From positions 1 through 53,001 of the forward strand of contig JANYEE010000190.1 of NCBI GenBank assembly GCA_025363275.1: a stretch of DNA of 53,001 nucleotides, read 5' to 3'. The position numbers and the translations under genes were made by a program. Numbering within the stretch: the first letter of the stretch is position 1; every line of letters starts with the position of its first letter. The notes below the pieces were generated by a model that saw only the letters and a program-made list of their open reading frames with translations, searched no databases and was not told where the DNA came from. Below are positions 1 to 8,465 of the stretch, in pieces. The DNA is from Burkholderiales bacterium. Its GTDB lineage: Bacteria > Pseudomonadota > Gammaproteobacteria > Burkholderiales > Burkholderiaceae_C.

Positions 1-1099
1 TGGTCAGCAACGCCATGCGCTGGTCGTACTTGTCTTGCTTGAGCTTGCCCTTCTTGACCTGGGCTTCGTAGTTCTTGCGGATGGTGGCCAAGCCACGGTC
101 CAGGGCATCCTGCTTCATTTCCAGCATCTTGACGGGAATGCCGGCATTCAGGAAGTTCATGGCAATGCCGCCGCCCATGGTGCCCGCGCCAATCACAGCG
201 ATAGACTCGATCTTGCGTTGCACGGTGTCAGACGGCACATCCGGAATCTTGGAAGCAGCGCGCTCGGACAGGAACAGATGGCGCAGGCTGCGGCTTTCGG
301 CGGTCCACATCAAGTTGATGAAGATGTCGCGCTCAGTGGCCATGCCAACGTCAAATTTGTTTTTGGTGGCGGCTTCTACAGCGTCCACGCACTTGGCGGG
401 CGCGGGGAAGTTCTTGCTCATGCCCTTGACCATATTGCGGGCAAAAGCAAAGTACGCATCGCCCAGCGGGTGCTTGCATGGCAGGTCACGCACCAGTGGC
501 AAGGGGCGCACATCCGCTTTTTCGCGGGCAAAGGCAATCGCCTCTTCCACCACGCTCTCGGCAGACGCTGCCATTTTGTCGAACAGTTTTTGGCCCGGGG
601 CCATGACCAGCATGTCGGCCTTGATGGTTTCGCCGCTGACGATCATGTTCAGCGCGGGCTCTACGCCCAGCACGCGCGGCAGGCGCTGCGTGCCACCAGC
701 GCCGGGCAACAGGCCCAGTTTGACTTCAGGTAGGGCCACGCCGGTGCCAGGAGCCACCACGCGGTAATGGCAACCCAAAGCCAGTTCCAGGCCACCGCCC
801 ATGACCACCGTGTGGATTGCGGCCACCACAGGCTTGGACGAAGCTTCCAAAACGCCAATGACGCTGTTGAGGTTGGGCTCTTGCATCGCCGTTGGCTTGC
901 CGAATTCCTTGATGTCGGCACCGCCCGAGAAGGCCTTGCCGGCACCGGTGATGACGACGGCCTTGACTGCAGCGTCGGCATTGGCTTTGGCCATGCCGTC
1001 GGCAATACCTTGGCGGGTGGACAGCCCCAGGCCGTTGACCGGCGGGTTGTCTAGCGTGATGAGGGCAACGTCACCATGGACTTGGTACTGGGCTGTCAT
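1..1099 (-). CDS. Bifunctional enoyl-CoA hydratase / 3-hydroxyacyl-CoA dehydrogenase, 3' end beyond window
   Basis: Beta-oxidation multifunctional enzyme of the FadB/FadJ type, which hydrates 2-enoyl-CoA and oxidises the 3-hydroxyacyl-CoA with NAD. Reading from ATG at 1099 the frame is open for 366 codons to the window edge. The N-terminal crotonase domain shows the oxyanion-hole segment AFSGGADIKEF, GGGLELALGCHYR and the catalytic-Glu segment LPEVKLGLLPGAGGTQRLPR. Near residue 310 the dehydrogenase domain opens with the NAD-binding motif GAGTMGGGIAMNF. The rest of that domain lies beyond base 1. The gene is preceded by its own promoter with a palindromic operator. The hydratase-first domain order fits the family; chain-length preference cannot be read. 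Confidence 0.93.
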   Translation of the reverse strand, partial: MTAQYQVHGDVALITLDNPPVNGLGLSTRQGIADGMAKANADAAVKAVVITGAGKAFSGGADIKEFGKPTAMQEPNLNSVIGVLEASSKPVVAAIHTVVMGGGLELALGCHYRVVAPGTGVALPEVKLGLLPGAGGTQRLPRVLGVEPALNMIVSGETIKADMLVMAPGQKLFDKMAASAESVVEEAIAFAREKADVRPLPLVRDLPCKHPLGDAYFAFARNMVKGMSKNFPAPAKCVDAVEAATKNKFDVGMATERDIFINLMWTAESRSLRHLFLSERAASKIPDVPSDTVQRKIESIAVIGAGTMGGGIAMNFLNAGIPVKMLEMKQDALDRGLATIRKNYEAQVKKGKLKQDKYDQRMALLT

Positions 1100-1150
1100 G
1101 CTTACATCCTTACGAAAAAATTAGGGGGCGAAAACGAAAATCAAGAAAAT

Positions 1151-1178
1151 AGAACGGTCGTTCTTTTTTTAGATTGTA
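1151..1178 (-). promoter_or_regulatory. Promoter -10 with TetR-like palindromic operator for the beta-oxidation gene
   Basis: On the minus strand a -10 hexamer TACAAT (1173-1178) is followed within 8 bases by the palindrome AGAACG-N2-CGTTCT (1151-1164). The palindrome would cover the start of transcription, a usual place for a repressor site. Its form matches operators of TetR-family regulators of fatty-acid or branched-chain acyl-CoA catabolism (FadP, PsrA, LiuQ type). The palindrome is seen; the regulator is inferred. The -35 region is weak. Confidence 0.5.
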
Positions 1179-1337
1179 GGGGCGATTCGTTACAACTCAG
1201 CGTACAGGACGGACCAACTTGTCGCGGCTGGGACAAACCCCTAGGGAGCCCCGGACCACACACCAAGTCCCCGCAAGGCCACAAACCCCAAAAAAGGATC
1301 GAATCAGGCTGTAGCCCAGGTAAATACAGTCTGATTA

Positions 1338-1354
1338 GCTATTAAAATAATAGC
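1338..1354. repeat. Short hairpin repeat, GCTATT-N5-AATAGC
   Basis: A perfect 6-bp inverted repeat lies 3 bp beyond the livF stop codon. It has no T-tract on either strand, so it is not an intrinsic terminator. It belongs to a GCTAY-N-RTAGC hairpin set seen again at 21949, 25900, 33103 and 44522. Confidence 0.5.
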
Positions 1355-1357
1355 GGA

Positions 1358-2059
1358 CTAGACCTCCAGCCACTCCTTGCGAATCTCAGAATTAGCGCGC
1401 AAGGCGTCCGGCGTGCCATCAAATACGATGCTGCCGTGGCCCATCACAAAACAGCGGTCCGAGATATTCATTGCGATGGTCAGCTTTTGCTCAATCAGTA
1501 AAACCGACACGCCGCGGCGACGCAGTTCTTTCAGGTACTCGGCCACCAGCTCCACGATCTTGGGTGCCAATCCTTCGGTGGGCTCATCGATGATGATCAG
1601 GTCGGGGTCACCCATCAGCGTGCGGCACAGGGTCAGCATTTGCTGTTCGCCGCCAGACAGCACACCGGCCTCGGTGTGCTCGCGTTCTTTCAGGCGCGGG
1701 AACAGGGTGTACATGTCCTCAAAGCCCCAACGCGGTTTTTGGCCCGTCTTTTCACGCTTCTGTCCCAGCAACAGGTTCTGGTGCACCGTGAGCTTGGGGA
1801 AAATGTCGCGGTTTTCTGGCACATAGCCCAGCCCTAACTGGGCCAACTCAAACGTCCTTTGGCCGCGGACCTCTTTACCCTTCCACAGTACCGAGCCATG
1901 GCATTCCACCAGACCCATGATGGCTTTGGCCGTAGTGGAGCGGCCCGAACCATTGCGCCCCAGCAGGGCCACAATCTCGCCCTGCTTCACTTCCAGGTCC
2001 ACGCCGTGCAATACATGGCTTTTGCCGTAAAAAGCATTCAATTCGCTAAGCTTTAGCAT
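1358..2059 (-). CDS. livF: Branched-chain amino acid-type ABC transporter ATP-binding protein LivF
   Basis: One of two cytoplasmic ATPases of a Liv-type (HAAT family) importer. From ATG at 2059 the product is 233 aa, the usual LivF length; the open frame upstream of this ATG only overlaps livG out of frame. The Walker A segment reads GRNGSGRST, with Arg where Lys is canonical. The signature is LSGGEQQ and Walker B is LIIIDEP followed by TEGLAP. It is the last gene of livH-livM-livG-livF, 16 bp after livG. The Lys-to-Arg change occurs in some LivF proteins as I recall, so it need not mean inactivity. Substrate is unknown; context suggests an acid degraded through CoA thioesters. Confidence 0.92.
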   Translation of the reverse strand: MLKLSELNAFYGKSHVLHGVDLEVKQGEIVALLGRNGSGRSTTAKAIMGLVECHGSVLWKGKEVRGQRTFELAQLGLGYVPENRDIFPKLTVHQNLLLGQKREKTGQKPRWGFEDMYTLFPRLKEREHTEAGVLSGGEQQMLTLCRTLMGDPDLIIIDEPTEGLAPKIVELVAEYLKELRRRGVSVLLIEQKLTIAMNISDRCFVMGHGSIVFDGTPDALRANSEIRKEWLEV

Positions 2060-2075
2060 CCCGGATCCTTGTTCT

Positions 2076-2885
2076 TTAATGAGCCGCGCCGGCTTGTTGG
2101 TCGGCCACGCTGGAGCCCAAGTAGGCCTCTTGCACGCGGGCATTGGCACGCACGGCATCAGGTGTGTCAAAGGCGAGCACTTCGCCGTACACCACCACGG
2201 CAATCCTGTCGGCCAAGCCAAACACCACACCCATGTCATGCTCTACCGTCAGCAGGGTCTTGCCCACGGTCACCTCCTTGATCAGCGTGATGAAGCGCGA
2301 GGTCTCGCTCTTGCTCATACCTGCAGTAGGTTCATCCAGCAGAACGACATTGGCGCCACCGCCGATGGTGATGCCGATCTCCAGCGCGCGTTGTTCGGCG
2401 TAGGTCAAGTTGACAGCTAGCACATCACGCTTTTTATCCAAGTGGATCATCTCCATCAATTCCTGGGCGCGGGCATTGGCATCGTCCAGGCCCGACAAAA
2501 ACTTGAAGAAGGTGTATTTGTAGCCCAGGCTCCATAGCACGCTGCAGCGCAGGTTTTCAAACACGCTGAGTTTGGGGAAGATGTTAGTAATCTGAAAGCT
2601 ACGCGACAGGCCCAGCCGATTGATCTCAAACGGCTTGAGGCCATTAATACGCGTGCCGTTGAGCAGAACATCACCACTACTGGGCTCAAAGCGACCGCTG
2701 ATCAAATTGAACAGCGTGGACTTGCCCGCGCCATTGGGGCCAATGATGGCCACACGTTCACCGGGCGACACGGCCAAGTTGATACCGCGAATAATTTCGG
2801 TCTTGCCAAAGCTCTTGCGCAGGTCTTTGAGTTCCAGCGCGTAGCCGCGGGTACCGGGGTTGGTGGGGGAATTAGTCGTGCTCAT
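2076..2885 (-). CDS. livG: Branched-chain amino acid-type ABC transporter ATP-binding protein LivG
   Basis: Second ATPase of the Liv-type importer, 269 aa from ATG 2885. A start at 2939 is possible in frame, but 2885 forms an ATGA overlap with the livM stop and gives the normal length. Walker A is canonical (GPNGAGKST) and Walker B reads VVLLDEPTAGMS. The signature is degenerate, LTYAEQRALE in place of the usual LSYGEQR. The C-terminal ELLGEVL-like region (VYGEVLAFDTPDAVRAN) is typical of LivG. It is translationally coupled to livM upstream and followed closely by livF. Confidence 0.93.
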   Translation of the reverse strand: MSTTNSPTNPGTRGYALELKDLRKSFGKTEIIRGINLAVSPGERVAIIGPNGAGKSTLFNLISGRFEPSSGDVLLNGTRINGLKPFEINRLGLSRSFQITNIFPKLSVFENLRCSVLWSLGYKYTFFKFLSGLDDANARAQELMEMIHLDKKRDVLAVNLTYAEQRALEIGITIGGGANVVLLDEPTAGMSKSETSRFITLIKEVTVGKTLLTVEHDMGVVFGLADRIAVVVYGEVLAFDTPDAVRANARVQEAYLGSSVADQQAGAAH

Positions 2886-4192
2886 GTCTGCGCCCTGCGC
2901 TGGGTTTCTAGTTCGATATATTCCTGGATGGCGCTCCACTGCTTGGCGAACTTGCGGCGCACCAGTTCAAATAGGCCGCCGCCTACCAGCAACAGCACCG
3001 CCGCACCCAACCAACTTTGTACGCTGAGCGCATTGAGCGGCACGCCCAAAAACACCAGTTCTGAGCCCTGCGAAGAATTAAGTTGGAGGTGATAAATCAT
3101 TTCCACCATGCCACTCGCACCCGCCAGCGCAATCAGGCCGGTCACCAGCATACCCAGGTAGGGCAATAGCAACTGGCGTAGCTTGCCAAAGCTGGCCACA
3201 CGCAAATTCATCATGATCAGGCTGGCAAAGCCGCCAGGAGCGAACATCACCATGAACAGAAAAATGAGGCCCAGGTACAGCAACCAGGCCTTGGTGAATT
3301 CACTGAACAGCACAAAGGCCAAGACCATCAGCACCGCGCCAATGATGGGCCCGAAAAAGAAGGTGGCACCACCCAAAAATGTAAACAGCAAGTAGGCGCC
3401 CGAGCGCGCGGCACCCACCACCTCTGCCGTCACAATTTCAAAATTGAGTGCGCCCAAGCCGCCTGAAATACCCGCAAAAAAACCGGCAATGATGAATGCC
3501 GTGTAGCGTACGCGCTGGGTGTTGTAGCCCACAAACTCGACGCGCTCGGGATTGTCGCGCACGGCATTGAGCATCCGGCCCAGCGGGGTCTGCGTGAAGG
3601 CAAACATAGCCGCCACCGCCAGGAATGTGTAGACGGCAATCAAGTAATAGACCTGCGTGGCCGGGCCAAAGGTGATGCCCATGAACGGCTGACCAGTCAC
3701 CCGATTACCCGAGACGCCGCCCTCCCCACCGAAAAATTCGGGCACCATAAGCGACATCGCAAACACCAGCTCGGCCAAGCCTAGGGTGATCATCGCAAAA
3801 GTGGTGCCGGCTTTGCGCGTGGTCACGTAGCCAAACAACGCGGCAAAGCCCATACCTGCCACTCCACCGACTAGGGGCACGAGCGACACAGGCAAAGGCA
3901 AGTTGCCACCCGAGAAGCTGTTGAGCGCGTGAATGGCCACATAGGAACCCAAACCGGTGTACACCGCATGGCCAAAGCTCAGCATGCCGCCCTGCCCCAA
4001 CAGCATGTTGTAAGACAGGCAGGCAATGATGGCTATGCCCATTTGCGAGAGCACGGTGACACCCAGGCTGCTCGTGAACAGGAAAGGCGCCACGACCAGC
4101 ACCGCGGCGAACAAACCCCAAACCAGAATGCGGCCAGTGGGCAGGCGCTTGGGGCGTGCCGGTGTGGAAATAGAGGTGGTAGTCATGGTCAT
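2882..4192 (-). CDS. livM: Branched-chain amino acid-type ABC transporter permease LivM
   Basis: Inner-membrane permease subunit, 436 aa, with the family motif LLGQGGMLSFGHAVYTGLG near residue 70 and about ten hydrophobic segments. The cytoplasmic coupling region LGRMLNAVRDNPERVEFVGYN is present. It is long for LivM: an extra hydrophobic segment (residues about 390-412) and a basic tail ending ELETQRRAQT follow the usual C-terminal region MFAPGGFASLI. The start ATG at 4192 overlaps the livH stop by one base (TAATG), and the stop overlaps livG by four, so livH-livM-livG are translationally coupled. Confidence 0.93.
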   Translation of the reverse strand: MTMTTTSISTPARPKRLPTGRILVWGLFAAVLVVAPFLFTSSLGVTVLSQMGIAIIACLSYNMLLGQGGMLSFGHAVYTGLGSYVAIHALNSFSGGNLPLPVSLVPLVGGVAGMGFAALFGYVTTRKAGTTFAMITLGLAELVFAMSLMVPEFFGGEGGVSGNRVTGQPFMGITFGPATQVYYLIAVYTFLAVAAMFAFTQTPLGRMLNAVRDNPERVEFVGYNTQRVRYTAFIIAGFFAGISGGLGALNFEIVTAEVVGAARSGAYLLFTFLGGATFFFGPIIGAVLMVLAFVLFSEFTKAWLLYLGLIFLFMVMFAPGGFASLIMMNLRVASFGKLRQLLLPYLGMLVTGLIALAGASGMVEMIYHLQLNSSQGSELVFLGVPLNALSVQSWLGAAVLLLVGGGLFELVRRKFAKQWSAIQEYIELETQRRAQT

Positions 4193-5214
4193 TAGCCTTC
4201 CCGTGTACCCAGAAGACCCTTGGGCCGGAATATCAAGATCAGCACCAAGAACAAATACGGCAAGATTGGCGCAACCTGCGAAAGAGTCAGAGTGAACAGC
4301 GTATTGGTGCCAGCAGTCATTCCCATTTGCGTCAGCAGCGAGCCGACCGAGTAATCAAACGCGATCGCAAAGGTCTGGATCACGCCAATCAGTACCGACG
4401 CTAAAAATGCGCCCGACAGCGACCCCATTCCACCAACCACCACGACTACGAAAATAACCGAGCCTACTGTGGCAGCCATGGCCGGCTCCGTTAGATAGGT
4501 GCTGCCGCCAATGACACCGGCCAGGCCCGCCAGCGCGGCACCGGCACCAAACACCAGCATGAAAACGCGCGGAACGTTGTGACCTAACGACTCCACCGCC
4601 TCCGGGTGGGTCAGGGCGGCCTGAATGACTAGGCCGATGCGCGTGCGGGTCAGCAGCAGCCACACCGAAACCAGCATAGTCAGCGCCACCAACATCATGA
4701 AGCCGCGCGTCGCCGGGAATGGCGAGCAAACGATGCGGAGGCTCGCGTCTGCCGCACTGCACATCTCGGCCGGTGCCGCACCCCACATTAACGAGAGTCC
4801 GCTGATAGAGTTGTTAATCAGTGTGAAGGCTGGCCCCTGCAGGGACTCGGGCGGGTGAAATTCCAGTGCAATGCGCCCCCAGATGAGCTGCACGATTTCC
4901 AAAATCACATAGGACAAACCAAAGGTGATCAGTAGCTCAGGCACATGGCCGAATCTGTGCACGCGGCGCAAGCAAACACGCTCAAACAGCGCACCCAAAG
5001 CCCCCACGACCAGGGGCGCAATGATCAGCGCCGGCCAAAAACCAACGACCTGCGACACGGAGTACCCCACATACGCGCCCAGCATGTAAAAGCTGGCGTG
5101 GGCGAAATTAAGCACTCCCATCATGCTGAAAATCAGCGTGAGCCCCGAGCTCAACATGAATAACAGCAACCCATAGCTCAAGCCGTTGAGCATGGAAATA
5201 ATGAAAAACTCCAT
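4192..5214 (-). CDS. livH: Branched-chain amino acid-type ABC transporter permease LivH
   Basis: Partner permease of LivM, 340 aa, with the N-terminal LivH segment GLSYGLLLFMLSSGLTLIFSMMGVLNFAHA split over residues 11-40 and about eight membrane segments. The conserved coupling loop appears near residue 195 (TRIGLVIQAALTHPEAVESLG). A periplasmic insertion around residues 115-160 with two Cys makes it longer than the 290-310 aa typical of LivH. It is the first permease gene of the operon and lies 126 bp behind the binding-protein gene, with an intrinsic terminator between them. Confidence 0.93.
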   Translation of the reverse strand: MEFFIISMLNGLSYGLLLFMLSSGLTLIFSMMGVLNFAHASFYMLGAYVGYSVSQVVGFWPALIIAPLVVGALGALFERVCLRRVHRFGHVPELLITFGLSYVILEIVQLIWGRIALEFHPPESLQGPAFTLINNSISGLSLMWGAAPAEMCSAADASLRIVCSPFPATRGFMMLVALTMLVSVWLLLTRTRIGLVIQAALTHPEAVESLGHNVPRVFMLVFGAGAALAGLAGVIGGSTYLTEPAMAATVGSVIFVVVVVGGMGSLSGAFLASVLIGVIQTFAIAFDYSVGSLLTQMGMTAGTNTLFTLTLSQVAPILPYLFLVLILIFRPKGLLGTREG

Positions 5215-5242
5215 GATGGAGAACCCCTTTGGTCAAATCCCG

Positions 5243-5275
5243 AAAAAAAGCCTGCAACAGATCACCTATGCAGGC
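5243..5275 (-). terminator. Intrinsic terminator between binding-protein gene and livH
   Basis: On the minus strand GCCTGCA (5269-5275), a 12-base loop and TGCAGGC (5250-5256) form a perfect 7-bp stem, followed by seven T (complement of 5243-5249). It follows the binding-protein gene and precedes livH in the same direction. It probably lets partial readthrough give more binding protein than permease. Confidence 0.75.
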
Positions 5276-5340
5276 TCAACCTAGATGGTAATTCCCCGCC
5301 GGGCCACGATCCGCGCGGCGGCGGAGCGTGGGGGCAACAA

Positions 5341-6576
5341 TCAGCCGGGGCGCTTCATCTGGCAGCTGGTGGGCGTGCTGGAAACGTAGTTAGGGAATTC
5401 TTTGACCAGTGCCAAAGTCATACCCGTGTTTTCTGGGCTGTACGGGAATTTCTTATCCGCTTTTTGCCACACGGTGATGTACAAAGGCTGTTGCAACTGG
5501 TGGTCAGATTTGCGCATTTCGACTTCACCGTTAAAGCTTTCAACCTTGATACCTTCCAGTGCCGCGGCAACCTTGACCGGGTCTATCGACTTGGCCTTGG
5601 CCATCGCCGCACCCAAAGTTTGGAAAATACGGATGGTGGAAGCGGTATAAAAGTCATCGTTGGTCTTGGCTTTGAACTCGTCTTGCCATTTCTGCATCTG
5701 GCCACCCATGTTGTAGTGGTTGTAAGACACTTGGTAGACGCGCCCTGCTCCGTTGGTCCCCAAAGCAGTTGGGGTGCCGGTGACGCCGGTGTAGTACGTG
5801 AAGAATTTACCGGTGTAGCCGCCTTCATTGGCTGCTTTGATCAGCAATGACAAGTCGGAACCCCAGTTGCCGGTGACCACGGTGTCTGCGCCAGACGCCT
5901 TGATCTTGGCGATGTAGGGTGCAAAGTCGCGGGTTTGGGCAAGCGGGTGCAGGTCTTCACCTACGATCTGGATGTCTGGGCGCTTGCGGGCCAGGGTTTC
6001 CTTGGTGTATTTGGCAACCTGTACGCCATGTGAATAGTTTTGGCCCAGGATATAGACCTTCTTGATGTCCTTCTGGGTTTCCATGAAACTGGACATAGCC
6101 TCCATCTTCATGGAGGTATCTGCGTCGTATCGGAAGTGCCAGTAACTGCATTTGCTGTTGGTCAGGTCCGGGTCTACCGCGGCATCATTGAGGTAGATCA
6201 CCTCTTTGCCAGGGTTACGTTCGTTGTGTTTGGTGACAGCGTCGGACAAAGCCAATGCTACAGAAGAACCATTACCCTGAATGATGTAACGCGCTCCGCC
6301 ATCAATCGCGGCCTTCAGGGCATTCAAGCTCTCGGTGGGGCTGAGCTTGTTGTCGATACCGGTCACCTCAAACTTGACACCTGCGGGGTTTCCCGCACCA
6401 CTGAATTTTTCAGCAAAGAATTGGTATCCCTTGAGCTGGCTTACGCCAACAGGGCCCAGCAAGCCGGTCTGGGCGTCGATACGCACCATTTTCACGACCT
6501 CGCCCTTTTGTGCAAAAGCGGTACCTGCACAAGCCATCGCAATGCTGGCCACGACGAATTTCAAAGCAAATTTCAT
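5341..6576 (-). CDS. Periplasmic substrate-binding protein of the Liv-type ABC transporter
   Basis: Type I periplasmic binding protein (Peripla_BP_6 family), 411 aa. A signal peptide is visible (Lys-rich start, hydrophobic core, AFA before QKG, cleavage near residue 22). The ligand lobe contains GNGSSVALAL and, near residue 170, YILGQNYSHGVQVAKY. It is the first gene of this transport operon and has a purine-rich ribosome site AGGAG just before ATG 6576. Substrate is not readable; the acyl-CoA ligase gene 121 bp upstream on the same strand suggests an organic acid as well as an amino acid as candidates. It is clearly different from the lipoprotein binding protein at 37176. Confidence 0.9.
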   Translation of the reverse strand: MKFALKFVVASIAMACAGTAFAQKGEVVKMVRIDAQTGLLGPVGVSQLKGYQFFAEKFSGAGNPAGVKFEVTGIDNKLSPTESLNALKAAIDGGARYIIQGNGSSVALALSDAVTKHNERNPGKEVIYLNDAAVDPDLTNSKCSYWHFRYDADTSMKMEAMSSFMETQKDIKKVYILGQNYSHGVQVAKYTKETLARKRPDIQIVGEDLHPLAQTRDFAPYIAKIKASGADTVVTGNWGSDLSLLIKAANEGGYTGKFFTYYTGVTGTPTALGTNGAGRVYQVSYNHYNMGGQMQKWQDEFKAKTNDDFYTASTIRIFQTLGAAMAKAKSIDPVKVAAALEGIKVESFNGEVEMRKSDHQLQQPLYITVWQKADKKFPYSPENTGMTLALVKEFPNYVSSTPTSCQMKRPG

Positions 6577-6697
6577 TTATATCTCCTGTTAATCTGAACC
6601 CAGCCAGCGTACAGGGAGTTGTGCAATGCAGCACACGGGTTTCCCCTAGGGCGGCATTGCATTAGTGGCTTTAACGTCGCCAAAGTGACGAGTTTTT

Positions 6698-8326
6698 TTA
6701 AGCGCTGGGCAGTTTGTAGTCGGCCAGCATTTCGCGTAACTTCGACTTTTGCATTTTTCCGGTACCGCCCAGTGGTATCGCATCTACAAACACAACGTCA
6801 TCCGGGATTTGCCACTTGGCAGTCTTGCCTTCATAAAAAGCGAGCAGCTCAGCCACACTAACGTCTATGCCGGGCTTTTTCACCACGGCGATGATGGGGC
6901 GCTCATCCCACTTGGGGTGCTTCATGCCGATACAGGCCGCCATCGCGACGGCCGGATGCGCCATGGCGATGTTTTCGACATCGATGGAGCTGATCCACTC
7001 GCCACCCGACTTGATTACGTCCTTGCTGCGATCGGTAATTTGCATATAGCCATCGGGGTCAATAGTGGCCACATCGCCGGTAGGGAACCAGCCGTCCACC
7101 AGGGGCGAACCGCCCTCGCCTTTGAAATACTCGCTGATAATCCATGGTCCTTTGACCAGCAGGTCGCCGTAGGCCTTGCCGTCCCATGGCAGTTCTTTGC
7201 CATCGCCGTCGACGATCTTCATGTCCACGCCGTAGATGCCGCGACCCTGTTTCAGGCGCACCTTCATTTTTTCAGCGGGGTCCAAGTTCAGGTGTTTGTT
7301 TTTCAGTGTGCAAACGGTACCCAGGGGCGACATCTCCGTCATGCCCCAGGCGTGCAGTACTTCTACGCCATACACATCGTTGAACGCCGTGATCATGGCG
7401 GGCGGACAGGCCGAGCCGCCAATCACCGTGCGCTTGAGCGTAGAGAACTTTAAGTTGTTGGTCTGCATGTGGGCCAGCATCATTTGCCACACGGTGGGCA
7501 CGCCCGCTGCAAAACTCACCTTTTCGCCCTCAATCAGTTCAAAAATAGATTTACCGTCCATGGCGGGGCCAGGAAATACCAGCTTGGCACCGGTCATGGC
7601 GGCCGAGTACGGTAAGCCCCAGGCATTCACATGGAACATCGGCACTACCGGTAGGACGCTGTCCCGTGCGCTCATGCTCAGTGCATCGGGCAAAGCTCCG
7701 GACATAGCGTGGAGGATGGTGGAGCGGTGGCTGTACAGCGCAGCCTTGGGGTTGCCAGTGGTGCCGCTGGTGTAGCACATGCTCGATGCGGAATTTTCAT
7801 CGAAATCAGGCCAGGTGTACTGCTCGCTTTGCTTGCCAATCCAGGCCTCATAGCTTTGCAGGCCGGGAATGCCGGTGTCTTCGGGCAGCTTGTCGGCATC
7901 GCACAGGGCAATGAAGTGCTTGATGGTGCTGCAGCGGTGGTGAATGGCCTTGATGATGGGTAAGAACGTCATGTCAAAGCAAAGGACTTGGTCCTCGGCG
8001 TGGTCGGCAATCCAGACGATCTGGTCTGGGTGCAAACGCGGGTTCAGGGTGTGCAAAACGCGACCCGAGCCGCTGACCCCAAAATACAGCTCCAGGTGGC
8101 GGTAGCCGTTCCATGCCAAAGTTGCCACGCGGTCACTAAATCCCAGCTTCATTTGATCCAGTGCATTGGCCACCCGGCGCGAACGCAGGGCAACGTTTTT
8201 GTAGTTGGTGCGGTGGATATCACCCTCGACGCGGCGCGACACAATTTCACCTTCACCGTGGTGGCGTTCCGCAAAATCAATCAGGGACGAAATCAACAAC
8301 TGCTGGTTTTGCATTAACCCAAACAT
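6698..8326 (-). CDS. AMP-dependent acyl-CoA ligase, AlkK/DmdB type
   Basis: Adenylate-forming enzyme that activates a fatty or methylthio-alkanoic acid with ATP and CoA. The 542-aa product shows the P-loop YTSGTTGNPKAALYSH near residue 185, the A5 region HAWGMTEMSPLG, the hinge DGWFPTGDVATIDPDGYMQI and the catalytic Lys in GGTGKMQKSKL near the C-terminus. The opening MFGLMQNQQLLISSLIDFA resembles the medium-chain ligase AlkK and 3-(methylthio)propionyl-CoA ligase DmdB. ATG 8326 is chosen because GAGGAG lies 7 bases upstream; an in-frame ATG at 8341 would place this site inside the gene. It sits upstream of the Liv transporter genes. Chain length is uncertain. Confidence 0.9.
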   Translation of the reverse strand: MFGLMQNQQLLISSLIDFAERHHGEGEIVSRRVEGDIHRTNYKNVALRSRRVANALDQMKLGFSDRVATLAWNGYRHLELYFGVSGSGRVLHTLNPRLHPDQIVWIADHAEDQVLCFDMTFLPIIKAIHHRCSTIKHFIALCDADKLPEDTGIPGLQSYEAWIGKQSEQYTWPDFDENSASSMCYTSGTTGNPKAALYSHRSTILHAMSGALPDALSMSARDSVLPVVPMFHVNAWGLPYSAAMTGAKLVFPGPAMDGKSIFELIEGEKVSFAAGVPTVWQMMLAHMQTNNLKFSTLKRTVIGGSACPPAMITAFNDVYGVEVLHAWGMTEMSPLGTVCTLKNKHLNLDPAEKMKVRLKQGRGIYGVDMKIVDGDGKELPWDGKAYGDLLVKGPWIISEYFKGEGGSPLVDGWFPTGDVATIDPDGYMQITDRSKDVIKSGGEWISSIDVENIAMAHPAVAMAACIGMKHPKWDERPIIAVVKKPGIDVSVAELLAFYEGKTAKWQIPDDVVFVDAIPLGGTGKMQKSKLREMLADYKLPSA

Positions 8327-8430
8327 GGCTTTGCTCCTCAAATTGGTAGTGTGTTTTTAGGGATAAATGGCCGCAAGCCTAAGGCCGTCGTGCTTGTCTT
8401 GAATACTACCCGCTCCAAACCCCCACTGCG

Positions 8431-8465
8431 CTGACAGCCTTGACAAGTGCGGGACAATCGCACCA
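8431..8465 (+). promoter_or_regulatory. Candidate sigma-70 promoter placing the transcript start at the selO ATG
   Basis: CTGACA (8431-8436) and GACAAT (8453-8458) are separated by 16 bp. Transcription would start about 7 bases after the -10 element, at the ATG of selO (8465). No Shine-Dalgarno sequence precedes that ATG, so a leaderless mRNA is plausible. This is inferred from sequence only. Confidence 0.4.

Noticed and set aside
1076-1345. 89-codon plus-strand frame in the gap upstream of the beta-oxidation gene
   Set aside because: It covers the promoter and operator of that gene and has no ribosome site or protein-like composition.
6674-6701. Plus-strand hairpin CGTCG-N6-TGACG followed by T-run near the acyl-CoA ligase stop
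   Set aside because: The stem is short with a G-T pair and no plus-strand gene ends there; on the gene's own strand there is no T-tract.
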